Assembly (NCBI GenBank): GCA_013002535.1
Contig: JABDJK010000095.1
Span: 1-64,000 of the forward strand
Reading direction: 5' to 3'
Length of the DNA stretch: 64,000 nucleotides
DNA from: Hyphococcus sp.
GTDB taxonomy: Bacteria; Pseudomonadota; Alphaproteobacteria; Caulobacterales; Parvularculaceae
Under the pieces are notes generated by a model, which saw only the letters and a list, made by a program, of their open reading frames with translations, was not told where the DNA came from and ran no database searches. Below, one piece after another: positions 17,858-27,613 of the stretch; position 1 is the first letter of the stretch; every line of letters starts with the position of its first letter. The position numbers were made by a program, and so were the translations under genes.

Positions 17858-18034
17858 TCAGTGATGATGGCGCTCGTGTTTATGCCGGTGACAATGCCCG
17901 CGATGACAATGGCGATGATTATCAGAATGATTATGTTTTACGCCATGGGCGTATGGGTGCGGCGCTACGACAGTTTTCGTTGTGCATCCGGCAATCAACA
18001 ATACCGCGAATGCGGCAGCTGCAATTTTGAACAT
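17858..18034 (-). CDS. His-rich microlipoprotein
   Basis: A 58-residue product read from the minus strand. Residues 1-17 form a lipoprotein signal ending LLIAGC (Cys17). After a short spacer the tail becomes extremely His-rich: 13 of the last 32 residues are His, with CHRGHC at 43-48 and a terminal HHH. A GGGAGAG ribosome binding site precedes ATG 18034. The mature peptide would be a lipid-anchored envelope peptide able to bind zinc, copper or nickel (inference). It lies convergent to the deacetylase-like gene and divergent from the phosphatase gene. I know no named family. Confidence 0.75.
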   Translation of the reverse strand: MFKIAAAAFAVLLIAGCTTKTVVAPHPYAHGVKHNHSDNHRHCHRGHCHRHKHERHHH

Positions 18035-18313
18035 TTACGCTCTCCCTTTTTCAGGTCTGCCCCCGTTTTGCAGCCCGAACAGAATACGTGTGGGATACCC
18101 AAAAACTGTCGCAAGGATGCGCAGAAAATGTTGCAGAGCTTCAATTCTGCAGGTTGGCGATCACGAAAAATAAGAAAAATCAGCGGACTAAAATCTTAAC
18201 GATTAACCGGAAAAAACCGCAAAGAATCGGTTTCGTAAGAGTAATTCTCCTTGATGCGGCTGGCGAAAACACGCGATAAGACGAGCGGCAAAGGGCAGAG
18301 GGTTTCAGGCGAG

Positions 18314-18925
18314 ATGACTGGTCGCATCATCACCGTCCGGCATGGACAACCAGATCTTGATCGCGACGTGAATATATCTTCGCGCGATTATGGCGACTGG
18401 TGGGCGCGCTATGATGAGAGCGGCCTGCATCCTGATGAACGCCCCCCGGAAAGTCTGATCAAACTCGCCAAAGGGGCCAAGACCGTCTTGTCATCGACAC
18501 TGCCGCGGGCCATTGAAACAGCGCGGCAGGCGACAGGCGGCCTACGCGAAGTTGCCGCCGACAAAATCTTTGTGGAGGCGCCGCTGCCGCCGCCGCCAGT
18601 CCCATTCTTGCGCTTGCGCCCCGGCTTGTGGGGCGTCATTTCGCGGTCATTCTGGTTTTGGGGGTATACGCCAAGCGGTGTTGAGTCACATCGCGAGACT
18701 TGGCGGCGTGTGCGTAAAATAACTGAAAAACTGTCAGACTATGCGCGCGATGGCGACGTTATGTTGTGCGCACACGGTTATCTAAACTGGATGATCGACC
18801 AGCGCTTGCGAAAGGAAGCATGGGTTCGCACCGAAAGGGATGGCGGCAATCACTATTGGTCCTGGCGCATCTATGAACCCTCAGGGTTGACCGACGGCGT
18901 AAAAACGGCGGCCGCCGCGGAGTAA
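18314..18925 (+). CDS. Histidine phosphatase family protein
   Basis: A 203-residue protein starting with ITVRHGQPDLD; RHG contains the catalytic phospho-accepting His. The second catalytic His lies in CAHGYLNWM near 155. An acidic/proline region (PLPPPPVPFLRL) and a WGVISRSFWFWGY segment make it unlike phosphoglycerate mutases proper. The ATG at 18314 is preferred over an in-frame ATG 63 bases upstream, as the family begins at the RHG strand. Substrate unknown. Confidence 0.87.
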   Translation: MTGRIITVRHGQPDLDRDVNISSRDYGDWWARYDESGLHPDERPPESLIKLAKGAKTVLSSTLPRAIETARQATGGLREVAADKIFVEAPLPPPPVPFLRLRPGLWGVISRSFWFWGYTPSGVESHRETWRRVRKITEKLSDYARDGDVMLCAHGYLNWMIDQRLRKEAWVRTERDGGNHYWSWRIYEPSGLTDGVKTAAAAE

Positions 18926-18954
18926 AAATGAATCTTCAAAATGAGGGTTTGGGA

Positions 18955-20646
18955 ATGAATCGTATTGCTTTTGTTTTGGCAGGCGCGTGGCTGATCGCTG
19001 CCTGCAGTCAGCCGGAAAATAATTCTGGTGATGACGTTGCGCTGAACAATAATCGAGCGGCCTCAACAAAAAACGCTGCGACCCATCCTTCGGCGACCAA
19101 AGAAACTGAGCAACAAGATCCCAAATCGTTTGAGGCAAAAGGGTGGTTGGCAAAACCGCTGCCGGAGATTGAAGACGGTCTTCGAGCCGGATTGATTTCC
19201 TCGGAATCGCTGGTTCAGGAATATCTAAACCGTATTGAGGCAATTGACCGGAATGGGCCGCGTTTGCAAAGCGTTATTGCGTTGAACCCCGATGCTCTCG
19301 CCCAAGCCCGCGCCCACGATGAATTGCGTGATCGCGGCGAGACGTTGGGTCCATTGCATGGCATCCCAATATTGCTGAAAGACAACATTGAATCCGCCGA
19401 TGATATGGCGACCACAGCCGGTGCGTTGGCCCTCAAAGACAATGTAACCGGACGGGACTCGCCGCATGTGGCGGGCTTGCGTGAAGCGGGCGCAATCATT
19501 CTCGGCAAAACCAATTTAAGCCAATGGGCGAATTTTCGTTCCAATGATTCCATGAGCGGCTGGTCCGCGCTTGGCGGTCAGGTTCGTAACCCGCACATGC
19601 TTGACCGCAATCCATGTGGTTCTAGTTCGGGTTCGGGCGCCGCCGTCGCAGCGTCGTTAGCCGCTGGCGCCGTCGGAACGGAAACCAACGGATCGATCAT
19701 CTGTCCGTCCAACGTGAACGGCATTGTCGGGTTTAAACCGACGGTTAGGTTAGTTTCGCAGCAATACATTGTGCCAATATCTTTTTCGCAGGACACCGCT
19801 GGTCCGATGACGAAAACTGTCAAGGGCGCTGCGATGATGTTGAACGCTATGGCGACAGGCGCGAACGATGTTGATTACGTTGCAGCATTGTACGCGAATT
19901 CGCTGGAGGGAGCCCGCATCGGCGTTGCGCGTTTCGCACAAGGGTCAAATTCGGACATTATTGAACGGTTCGATGCAGCATTGACAGCGCTGGAAAATGC
20001 TGGCGCAGACCTCATCGAAATTGAAGAATTCGACACCGGCGTTGAAAATTTTCGGGACCATGCCGGCAAGGCTCTGCGTTATGAATTCAAGGCGAAGATC
20101 AACGAATACTTAGCGAGCACGCCGGACGCCGTCATGACGCGCACACTCGCCGATTTAATCGAGTTCAACAAAATTCGTGCAGATGTGGAACTTGCGTTAT
20201 TCGATCAGAGCATTTTCGAAGAAGCCGAAGCCCTCGGCGGTCTCGCAGAAGAGGAATACAAATCTGCTATTGCGGCCGTACAAAGCGGAACACGCGAAAA
20301 CGGAATTGATAAACTTCTTGCGGAAAATGATGTCGTCGCGCTTGTTTCGCCGTCAGGTCCTCTGGCGTCGCGGATTGATCCGGTGAATGGCGACGTTTGG
20401 CCGAACTGGGCGGGCGCTGGCTGGATGGCGGCGATTGCGGGATATCCCCATCTGACGGTTCCTATGGGCGACGTTCACGGCGTGCCCATTGGCATTTCTT
20501 TTATTGGCAGTGAGAATGACGACGCGGTAATTCTGTCGCTTGGCTATGCCTACGAGCAGGCAACGAAGCAAAGGCGCGACCCGAAATACTTACCGAGCGC
20601 GGAGGCTAGACCAGAGGTCGAAAAGGCGATGGCGCGCCCGCGGTGA
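18955..20646 (+). CDS. Lipoprotein amidase (amidase signature family)
   Basis: A 563-residue amidase with a lipoprotein signal (LIAAC, Cys17). It shows the Ser-cisSer-Lys triad: the Lys in GIPILLKDNIE near 140 and the Ser pair in CGSSSGSGAAVAASLAAG and GTETNGSIICPS. The enzyme should therefore act in the envelope. ATG 18955 is preferred since GAGGG lies eight bases upstream and the signal peptide then starts cleanly; ATG 18928 is the alternative. No GatB/GatA context, so a stand-alone amide hydrolase rather than a tRNA amidotransferase. Confidence 0.9.
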   Translation: MNRIAFVLAGAWLIAACSQPENNSGDDVALNNNRAASTKNAATHPSATKETEQQDPKSFEAKGWLAKPLPEIEDGLRAGLISSESLVQEYLNRIEAIDRNGPRLQSVIALNPDALAQARAHDELRDRGETLGPLHGIPILLKDNIESADDMATTAGALALKDNVTGRDSPHVAGLREAGAIILGKTNLSQWANFRSNDSMSGWSALGGQVRNPHMLDRNPCGSSSGSGAAVAASLAAGAVGTETNGSIICPSNVNGIVGFKPTVRLVSQQYIVPISFSQDTAGPMTKTVKGAAMMLNAMATGANDVDYVAALYANSLEGARIGVARFAQGSNSDIIERFDAALTALENAGADLIEIEEFDTGVENFRDHAGKALRYEFKAKINEYLASTPDAVMTRTLADLIEFNKIRADVELALFDQSIFEEAEALGGLAEEEYKSAIAAVQSGTRENGIDKLLAENDVVALVSPSGPLASRIDPVNGDVWPNWAGAGWMAAIAGYPHLTVPMGDVHGVPIGISFIGSENDDAVILSLGYAYEQATKQRRDPKYLPSAEARPEVEKAMARPR

Positions 20647-20691
20647 ATCCCGGCCTTGCAATGTCTTGGGTTCACGCGGTAAACCCGCGCC

Positions 20692-20937
20692 ATGGCCAAG
20701 AAACCTGATGATATCAAGACATTGACATTCGAAAAAGCGCTCGAAGAGCTGGAGCAAATCGTCCAGAAACTCGAAAGCGGCAAAGCGTCGTTGGAAGACT
20801 CAATCACCCTTTATGAGCGCGGCGCAAGACTGAAAGCCCATTGCGAGGAGCGGCTGAAATCCGCGCAGGAGCGGGTAGAGCAGATCGTCGTCGGCGCAGA
20901 CGGCAAGCCGAAGGCAGAGCCGGCCAGCTACGATTGA
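20692..20937 (+). CDS. xseB: Exodeoxyribonuclease VII small subunit
   Basis: An 81-residue protein with the family pattern TFEKALEELEQIVQKLESG...LEDSITLYERG and a coiled, charged C-terminus. It pairs with XseA (not in this window) to degrade single-stranded DNA. It precedes dxs by 227 bases; in many alphaproteobacteria ispA lies between, but here it does not. A short hairpin (CGCGG-TAAAC-CCGCG) overlaps the leader just before the start. Confidence 0.95.
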   Translation: MAKKPDDIKTLTFEKALEELEQIVQKLESGKASLEDSITLYERGARLKAHCEERLKSAQERVEQIVVGADGKPKAEPASYD

Positions 20938-21110
20938 GGCGTTGTTCAGACGGTCGGAAACGCTAATCTCTCAATTTGAAAGCGGTTTTGGCGCGGCCAT
21001 TTAGCAACAATTGACCTCAAAATGCCGCGACATGGCCGTGTTTTCACTTTGAAAAGACTGGAGTATTCTGCTGACGGCGCTAAAACGGGCGGCTCCGGCG
21101 CGAGAGAGGC

Positions 21111-21126
21111 CGGCAGCGCGCTGCCG
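21111..21126. promoter_or_regulatory. 16-base perfect palindrome in the dxs leader
   Basis: CGGCAGCGCGCTGCCG lies 39 bases before the dxs start. It could be a protein-binding dyad or a GC-rich hairpin in the leader RNA. No T-run follows, so a terminator is unlikely. The rest of 20938-21164 shows no gene and no riboswitch that I recognise. Confidence 0.4.
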
Positions 21127-21164
21127 CGCGAGAGTAACTTGTAAGCATAAGAAGGGGATGTCCC

Positions 21165-23078
21165 ATGGCTGTTGAAACGCCGCTTCTCGACACCGTCAAT
21201 TATCCGGCCGATTTGCGCAAGCTAGAGAAAAGCCAATTGCGCCAGCTCGCCGATGAGTTACGTGCGGAGATGATTGACGCCGTCTCTGTGACTGGCGGCC
21301 ATCTGGGCTCGGGTCTTGGCGTTGTTGAGCTGACAACAGCCATCCACTACGTCTTCAACACACCGGATGATCGGCTCGTCTTTGACGTTGGTCACCAGTG
21401 TTATCCGCATAAAATTCTGACCGGCCGGCGCGATCGAATTCGCACCCTGCGTCAGGGCGGCGGGCTCTCCGGTTTCACCAAGCGTTCCGAAAGTGAATAT
21501 GATCCGTTTGGCGCCGCGCACGCGGCGACGTCGGTTTCTGCAGCAACAGGTTTCGCAGAAGCGGCGCGGCACCTCAAAAAAGATACGACCGCCATTGCGG
21601 TCATCGGCGACGGCTCGATGTCGGGCGGCATGGCCTATGAAGGCTTGAACAACGCTGGGCATCTTGGCTCGAAAATGGTTGTCATCCTCAATGACAACGA
21701 TATGTCAATTGCGCCGCCGGTGGGGGCCATGAGCGCGTATCTGGCGCGGGCGTCCTCGTCCGGATCCTATCAGGGCTTCCGTTCTTTCGGAAAGCAACTC
21801 GCAAAACGTTTGCCGAACGCGATCTACAAGCAACTTGCAAAGGCCGAAGAATATGGCCGCGGCATGGTGACCGGCGGAACGCTGTTTGAAGAGCTTGGTT
21901 TCTACTATGTCGGCCCGATCGACGGCCACAATCTTGATCAATTGATCCCGGTTCTTGAAAATGTGCGTGACATGAAAGGCGGGCCGGTTCTCGTTCACGT
22001 CGTTACGCGCAAAGGCGCGGGATACTCGTACGCCGAAGAAGCGGCGGACAAATATCACGGCGTTGCGAAGTTCGATGTCGTTTCCGGCAAGCAAAAGAAA
22101 GGCACGCCAAACGCGCCGGCCTATCAGAAGGTTTTTGCGAAAACGCTGATCAAGGAAGCCGAAACCGATGACAAAATCATCGGTATTACGGCTGCAATGC
22201 CTTCGGGCACGTCGCTTGATATGTTCGCGGAAGTCTATCCCGACCGCTGTTACGATGTCGGTATCGCGGAACAACACGCGGTTACCTTTGCCGGCGGTCT
22301 CGCGGCAGACGGGTTAAAGCCGTTCGCGGCCATTTATTCCACCTTCCTGCAGCGCGCTTATGACAGCGTTGTCCATGATATTGCGATCCAGAATTTGCCG
22401 GTCCGTATTCCAATGGACCGCGCCGGGCTTGTGGGCGCCGATGGCCAAACCCATGCCGGCGCCTTTGACATCGCCTATCTCGGCTGCTTGCCGAATATGG
22501 TATTGATGGCGGCCGGTGACGAAGCTGAGCTTGTCCACATGACGTCAACGGCGGTCGCCTATGACGAAGGCCCGATTGCTTTCCGCTATCCGCGCGGCGA
22601 GGGCGTGGGACTTGATCTTCCAGAGAAGGGTTCGATCCTTGAGATCGGCAAGGGCCGCATCGTCCGTGAGGGAACAAAGGTTGCGCTCCTCGCTTATGGC
22701 GGCAGACTGCAGGAGGCGCTGAAAGCGGCGGACATTTTGGAGACGCATGGGCTCTCAACGACCGTTGCTGATGCGCGCTTTGCTAAGCCGCTGGACCATG
22801 AACTGATCATGCAGCTTGTCCGCAATCATGAAGTCCTGGTTACAATCGAAGAAGGATCAGTTGGCGGATTTGGCGCCTTTGTTCTTCATTACCTTTCTGA
22901 TCAGGGCGTCCTCGACAACGGCATCAAAATTCGCACGATGACGCTGCCGGATATCTTTCAGGACCAGGACTCTCCTGAGAAAATGTATGATTTTGCGCGC
23001 CTCAATGCGTCGCATATTGTCGAGCGCGTTCGCGAGTCCCTCGGCATGACGGCAGATATTGTCAATCTGCATCGCTAA
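21165..23078 (+). CDS. dxs: 1-deoxy-D-xylulose-5-phosphate synthase
   Basis: A 637-residue thiamine-diphosphate enzyme that condenses pyruvate and glyceraldehyde-3-phosphate, the first step of the MEP isoprenoid pathway. Seen: GHQCYPHKI near 76, the ThDP-binding [18 protein letters not shown] near 149-166, the catalytic [15 protein letters not shown] region near 365, and [15 protein letters not shown]. Length is normal. A GAAGGGG ribosome binding site precedes the ATG. The enzyme's 3' end is 28 bases from the next gene. Confidence 0.97.
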   Translation: MAVETPLLDTVNYPADLRKLEKSQLRQLADELRAEMIDAVSVTGGHLGSGLGVVELTTAIHYVFNTPDDRLVFDVGHQCYPHKILTGRRDRIRTLRQGGGLSGFTKRSESEYDPFGAAHAATSVSAATGFAEAARHLKKDTTAIAVIGDGSMSGGMAYEGLNNAGHLGSKMVVILNDNDMSIAPPVGAMSAYLARASSSGSYQGFRSFGKQLAKRLPNAIYKQLAKAEEYGRGMVTGGTLFEELGFYYVGPIDGHNLDQLIPVLENVRDMKGGPVLVHVVTRKGAGYSYAEEAADKYHGVAKFDVVSGKQKKGTPNAPAYQKVFAKTLIKEAETDDKIIGITAAMPSGTSLDMFAEVYPDRCYDVGIAEQHAVTFAGGLAADGLKPFAAIYSTFLQRAYDSVVHDIAIQNLPVRIPMDRAGLVGADGQTHAGAFDIAYLGCLPNMVLMAAGDEAELVHMTSTAVAYDEGPIAFRYPRGEGVGLDLPEKGSILEIGKGRIVREGTKVALLAYGGRLQEALKAADILETHGLSTTVADARFAKPLDHELIMQLVRNHEVLVTIEEGSVGGFGAFVLHYLSDQGVLDNGIKIRTMTLPDIFQDQDSPEKMYDFARLNASHIVERVRESLGMTADIVNLHR

Positions 23079-23106
23079 CGGACCGCTCGTGTTTTTCCAA
23101 CTTAGA

Positions 23107-24225
23107 ATGATCGGCTTTGTGCTGATCATTTTATTGTTGTACGCGACCAACGCCTCGGCAAATTATGTTTTGTTCGAGCGAGCCGAAGAACTGACCGCCA
23201 GCGATGACATCATTGGCCTTGCAATCGCGGTTGTGCGAGACGGTAAAGTCGAAGCGGTGCGGACTTATGGCAAGCGCGATCTCAAATCCGAGGCGCCGGT
23301 CGAGCCTACAACTGTTTTCCGGATCGCGTCCTTGTCGAAAGGGTTCACCGCCAGTCTCATAGCTATGCTTACTGAAGAGGGCGCACTCTCTTTTGATGAT
23401 CCCATCACAAGTTTTGTTTCGGATTTCCGCCTAAAGCACGGCCGTCAGTCCCGCGCAACGCTCGGCGCGATATTAAGCCATCGTGTCGGATTGCCGCCTT
23501 ACGCCTATGACAATTTGCTGGAAGCAGGAACATCGCCCGCAACAATACGTACGCGCCTGGGCGGCGTTGATCCGATCTGCAATGTCGGCGCTTGTTACGC
23601 TTATCAAAATGTCGCGTTCGATGCGGCCAGGTTCGCAATTGAGACGAAACAAGAGGCATCATTTGCTGAAGCTCTGGCTGAACGTTTGTTTATCCCGTTA
23701 CAAATGAATTCGGCGTCGGTCGGCATGGCGCCATTCATCGCGGCGCCGACGCGCGCGATATCTTACACTCGCCACAGCGGCAAAGGCGCCTGGCGCGAAA
23801 AACCGGTTCGCTCAGCCTATTACAATGTTCCGGCTGCAGGCGGCATCAACGCCTCAATTGCCGACATGGCGATGTGGCTGTTGACGCAGATGGGCGGCGC
23901 GCAAGAAATCTTGAGCGAAGATGTTCGCGCGATGATGCATTCGCCGCAAGTTGAAACTCGCGCCGAACGACGCATGCGATCATTGCGGGCGCAACTGAAC
24001 AATGCCTGGTATGGTTATGGATGGCGCATTTATGACTATGGCGGGTCAACGGTAATAAACCATTCTGGCTCCGTGGAAGGATACTCCGCGCAAATCGCGT
24101 TTCTTCCGGAGCATGATGTCGGTGTCGTTCTGCTAACAAATTCGCGATCACGCGAATTCTTTGAGCTTCTGCCGACATTTCTGAATGATGAGCTCGATTT
24201 GCCAGCGTTTGGGTCGAGCGATTGA
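23107..24225 (+). CDS. Exported serine hydrolase (class C beta-lactamase fold)
   Basis: A 372-residue protein with a signal peptide (ILLLYATNASA, cut near 18). The catalytic SLSK (SxxK, Ser75) and the YQN (YxN) motif are present; HSGSVEGYSAQI near the C-terminus takes the place of the KTG box. Probably a D-aminopeptidase, esterase or penicillin-binding-protein-like hydrolase in the periplasm. ATG 23107 is used; GTG 23089 would add six residues. A second, lipidated relative is at 50694-51818. Confidence 0.85.
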   Translation: MIGFVLIILLLYATNASANYVLFERAEELTASDDIIGLAIAVVRDGKVEAVRTYGKRDLKSEAPVEPTTVFRIASLSKGFTASLIAMLTEEGALSFDDPITSFVSDFRLKHGRQSRATLGAILSHRVGLPPYAYDNLLEAGTSPATIRTRLGGVDPICNVGACYAYQNVAFDAARFAIETKQEASFAEALAERLFIPLQMNSASVGMAPFIAAPTRAISYTRHSGKGAWREKPVRSAYYNVPAAGGINASIADMAMWLLTQMGGAQEILSEDVRAMMHSPQVETRAERRMRSLRAQLNNAWYGYGWRIYDYGGSTVINHSGSVEGYSAQIAFLPEHDVGVVLLTNSRSREFFELLPTFLNDELDLPAFGSSD

Positions 24226-24253
24226 TAAGCGGGCGCAAGTAAATTGAATAACC

Positions 24254-24982
24254 ATGCGCCTTGATCAGTATCTTGTGGAGCAAAAGAATTTTCCGTCACG
24301 TGCGCGCGCGCAGACGGCGATCAAGGCTGGGCTGGTGCGAGTGAGTGGTGCGGTCGCGACGAAAGCATCCATTAGAATCGCAGCTGACGTACGGGTCGAT
24401 GTAGACGGCGATATTCACGAATATGTTTCGCGCGGCGGTGTGAAGCTCGAAGCGATCCTTCGCCAATTCGAAATTAATGTGGCGGGGAAAATTTGCGTTG
24501 ACCTGGGCGCATCAACCGGGGGCTTTACTGAAGTTTTACTGAATGCGGGTGCGGCGAAAATCTACGCCGTAGATGTTGGGACTGGTCAATTGCATCCGAA
24601 AATTGCCGGCGATAAGCGCGTTATCAACCTGGAAAAAACACACGCAAAAGATCTAAATCGCGATTTGATCGTCGATCCACTCGACATCATCGTTTGTGAC
24701 GTCAGTTTTATCTCGCTCAAAAAGGCGCTGCCGCCCGCACTTGCGTTTGCCGCGCCGGGCGCTCAACTGGCGGCGCTCATTAAACCGCAATTCGAAGTGG
24801 GACGTCAGGGCATCGGCAAAGGCGGGATAGTTAAGGACGGTATGGCGGAGCCGGTCGCCATAGACATCGAAAATTGGATAAACCAACTATCTGGTTGGAA
24901 ATCGACAGGATACTTCGAAAGCCCCATAAAGGGCGGCGACGGTAATCGGGAGTTTCTCGTTGGCGCAATCAAGACGGCTTAG
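24254..24982 (+). CDS. TlyA-family RNA methyltransferase
   Basis: A 242-residue protein with an N-terminal S4 RNA-binding domain (MRLDQYLVEQKNFPSRARAQTAIKAG) and an FtsJ-like methyltransferase domain (VDLGASTGGFTEVLL, then VDVGTGQLHPKI). TlyA methylates ribosomal RNA cytidines on the 2'-O and was first described as a haemolysin. Downstream it overlaps the RlmD-like gene by 23 bases, so two RNA methyltransferases are coupled. Confidence 0.92.
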   Translation: MRLDQYLVEQKNFPSRARAQTAIKAGLVRVSGAVATKASIRIAADVRVDVDGDIHEYVSRGGVKLEAILRQFEINVAGKICVDLGASTGGFTEVLLNAGAAKIYAVDVGTGQLHPKIAGDKRVINLEKTHAKDLNRDLIVDPLDIIVCDVSFISLKKALPPALAFAAPGAQLAALIKPQFEVGRQGIGKGGIVKDGMAEPVAIDIENWINQLSGWKSTGYFESPIKGGDGNREFLVGAIKTA

Positions 24983-26231
24983 GCCTCGGGCAAAGCCTTC
25001 GCAAACCGTAACAGCATCCATCGACGCGATTGGCGTGCGCGGCGACGGGGTCGCGCGCGTCGGCGGCAGAACGATTTACGTCCCATTCACCGCGCCAGGC
25101 GACGTGGCGGAAATTGAGGCCGCCGGCGAACGCGGCATTTTGAAGTCGCTAAGCAAAAAGAGTGATTTCCGGCGTGAGCCGCCTTGTAAACATTGCGGCC
25201 AATGTGGCGCGTGCGCGCTCCAGCATGTATCGGAGGATTTTTACAAGAACTGGAAAGCAGAGCGAGTAGCCGAAGCAATCATTCGCGAAGGGTTTTCAGC
25301 GGACATTGTTCGGCCTGTAATATTCTGCGCCGCAGCGTCGCGGCGCAGGGCGTTGTTTGCGGTCCGCAAAAAACAAGGCAACGTCATATTGGGGTTTCAT
25401 GAGCGAGCCTCGCGCCGAATTGTCGATATTGAAGAATGCCACGTGATGACTCCGGCCCTTGCCGCTGCGTTGCCGGCGCTCAAAGATTTTGCCCGCGCAG
25501 TTTGCGAGTATAGCGATGCCTTTAACTTGTTGGCTACGGCATGCGAGAACGGGATCGATATCAATTTACGCGGTACAGTTGATCTCGATGGACCTGGTGC
25601 ATTTGCAGATGTGAGCGACGCTGCGAGAGAGGCGGATTTCCTGCGCCTCGCCATCAACAATGAAACGCTGGTTGAGTTCAAAACGCCAGTCGTTTCATTC
25701 GGCGAAATATCCGCCGTGATACCGCCAGGCGCCTTTTTACAAGCAAGCCGGCGCGGCGAAGAAGCAATTCTTAACGCCATTACAAATGAATTAAACGGCG
25801 AAAGCCGTATTGCTGATTTGTTCTGCGGATGCGGTTCCTTCTCGCTTCCGCTATCGAAGCAAACTCAAGTGAAAGCTTATGATAGCGAGCGCAGAGCTAT
25901 TCACTCGCTACAAAAGACAGCGAAAGCGGGAGGTCTCAATGTCGTTCCACAGCGACGCGATCTCTTTCGGAATTCGTTGACGCCACTAGAGTTGAATGAG
26001 TTCGACGCTATTGTCATCGACCCGCCGCGGGCGGGCGCCGCCGCGCAAGCGAGCGAGATCGCGAAAAGCGCTGTGCCGCTAGTTATCAGCGTATCGTGTA
26101 ATCCATCGACATTTGCGCGCGACGCATCGATTTTGCGCGATGGCGGATATGAATTGACGAAAGTGACGCCTGTAGATCAGTTTGTGTACTCGCCGCACAT
26201 CGAAATCGCCGGTGTGTTTCGTCGTCAATAA
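24960..26231 (+). CDS. TrmA/RlmD-type RNA (uracil-C5) methyltransferase
   Basis: A 423-residue enzyme: N-terminal TRAM RNA-binding domain (IDAIGVRGDGVARVGGRTIYVP), a four-cysteine iron-sulfur cluster in CKHCGQCGACALQH near 78, and a SAM domain with DLFCGCGSFSLPL, VIDPPRAGA and the catalytic SVSCNPSTFARD. It makes 5-methyluridine in rRNA or tRNA; which one cannot be told. The start is TTG inside the end of the tlyA-like gene. Confidence 0.9.
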   Translation: MAQSRRLRPRAKPSQTVTASIDAIGVRGDGVARVGGRTIYVPFTAPGDVAEIEAAGERGILKSLSKKSDFRREPPCKHCGQCGACALQHVSEDFYKNWKAERVAEAIIREGFSADIVRPVIFCAAASRRRALFAVRKKQGNVILGFHERASRRIVDIEECHVMTPALAAALPALKDFARAVCEYSDAFNLLATACENGIDINLRGTVDLDGPGAFADVSDAAREADFLRLAINNETLVEFKTPVVSFGEISAVIPPGAFLQASRRGEEAILNAITNELNGESRIADLFCGCGSFSLPLSKQTQVKAYDSERRAIHSLQKTAKAGGLNVVPQRRDLFRNSLTPLELNEFDAIVIDPPRAGAAAQASEIAKSAVPLVISVSCNPSTFARDASILRDGGYELTKVTPVDQFVYSPHIEIAGVFRRQ

Positions 26232-26240
26232 CAAGTAACT

Positions 26241-26462
26241 CTAAGAGTTCGGCTGCGACGGCGATTTTGTATCTGCGTCAGCAACGGAAAAACGAATTGG
26301 CAAACTCTCGCCCTTCACTTGGGTCCAATAGATCGCAATTGTAATCATCATCAACACCATAATGCCGATCAATGCGGTGACCATTCTGCCGAACATTATT
26401 GCGCCGTAACGCATATTTTGTGTGTGATGTTGCGCGCCGCCGCCGCGATTGCGTCTCGCCAT
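26241..26462 (-). CDS. Small single-pass membrane protein
   Basis: A 73-residue protein: a basic, Gly/His-containing N-terminus (MARRNRGGGAQHH), one hydrophobic helix (about 25-47) and a polar tail. AGAGGA lies eight bases before ATG 26462, which decides the start over upstream in-frame ATGs. Stop lies ten bases from the convergent methyltransferase gene; a short palindrome (AACTCT-A-AGAGTT) spans that junction. Function unknown. Confidence 0.6.
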   Translation of the reverse strand: MARRNRGGGAQHHTQNMRYGAIMFGRMVTALIGIMVLMMITIAIYWTQVKGESLPIRFSVADADTKSPSQPNS

Positions 26463-26540
26463 GAAACTCATCCTCTTCGCCGAATTGTCCACGATCAATA
26501 TCATTTAAGAAATTGCCACGACGAGGCTGCGAGGTCTAGC

Positions 26541-27518
26541 TTACATTGCTCTGGCGCGATCAGATTTTACTGTGCGCTCTAGAAAGGCGTCGAGATCGAG
26601 TGCAGTGCGCTGCGGCGCCTCTTCCATGGGCAAGTGGCCAACTCCTTTATAGATAACGACATCCGCGTTCGGCATGCGTTCATCAAATGTCTGCGCGGCG
26701 CTTGCGTATATCAATTGATCTTCAGCGCCCCAGATGATCAGTGTTGGCGCATCGATTTCGCTGACCAGCGCGCTCGCGGCTAATGTCCTGTCGGTGATTG
26801 CAGCTATGGCGCGGGCGCGGCGATTCCCAGGCAGGCGCAGCAATTCCCAATAGCGATCCACTGCGTCGTCATCAATTACGTCTTTGACGGCGACGGTTTG
26901 CAGGGCAGATTTTTTGACAAGGGGTCGCGGCGTAAACTGCTCCAATAAGAAGCGCCCTATGGGGTTTTGCAGCAATCGAAATCCCAAATTTTGCGGCGGC
27001 GCTTCTTCACCTTCGCGCAAGGGCATGCCCCAGGCATCGAGCAACACCAGCGCGTCAACGCGTTCAGGATATTTAAGCGCATAACGCCAGGTCACCCATC
27101 CTCCCATAGAATTGCCGCCAAGGACGAAATTAGGCAAGCGTAATTTTTCGACGACAAGATCCACCGCCTGCGCCATTCCTTCGAAGGTATAATCATCATC
27201 CGGATGCGGACCGGTCAGGCCATGACCGGGAAGTGTCAGCGAAATAATGCGGTATTCATCGCCGAGAAGTGCGACAAGCGGTTCCCATGTGTGAAGGCTT
27301 GATGCGGTGCCATGAAGCAATACGATCGGGATCCCGCTGCGGACCCCTTGGTCGCGATAGTGAACTACGAGTTTGCCGTCATCGCTGGCGGCGAACTGTG
27401 AGGCGTTATTCGTGTATTTCGCGCGCATTTCCTCAGGGTCGGTGTCCGGCGTGCGCAGCAAAAATAAAGCGGCGGCGATCACGATAAACGCAAGCAGGAC
27501 AAGAAGAATTTTTTTCAT
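26541..27518 (-). CDS. Membrane-anchored alpha/beta hydrolase
   Basis: A 325-residue protein with an N-terminal hydrophobic anchor (about 4-22). The hydrolase fold shows LLHGTASSLHTWEP (oxyanion loop), GGNSMGGWV (nucleophile Ser) and a late GVGHLPMEE carrying the catalytic His; the acid is likely in IIWGAEDQLI. Possible esterase or lactonase; substrate unknown. Divergent from the MddA-like gene, with about 95 bases between starts. Confidence 0.87.
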   Translation of the reverse strand: MKKILLVLLAFIVIAAALFLLRTPDTDPEEMRAKYTNNASQFAASDDGKLVVHYRDQGVRSGIPIVLLHGTASSLHTWEPLVALLGDEYRIISLTLPGHGLTGPHPDDDYTFEGMAQAVDLVVEKLRLPNFVLGGNSMGGWVTWRYALKYPERVDALVLLDAWGMPLREGEEAPPQNLGFRLLQNPIGRFLLEQFTPRPLVKKSALQTVAVKDVIDDDAVDRYWELLRLPGNRRARAIAAITDRTLAASALVSEIDAPTLIIWGAEDQLIYASAAQTFDERMPNADVVIYKGVGHLPMEEAPQRTALDLDAFLERTVKSDRARAM

Positions 27519-27613
27519 GGCTCTTTGATTAACATTTTATGGGATTGGGGGGTAGCGACTTTTGCATAAGTGCGGTGGGTCTTGTTATGCTCACGCGAAG
27601 ACAGGAGCAAATT

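Noticed and set aside
17837-18199. Plus-strand open frame of 120 residues over the His-rich gene region
   Set aside because: Met/Arg-rich, no family resemblance and no ribosome binding site; the opposite strand has a lipoprotein gene with lipobox and Shine-Dalgarno.
20938-21164. Riboswitch (for example TPP) before dxs
   Set aside because: No recognisable conserved core; only a 16-base palindrome is seen.
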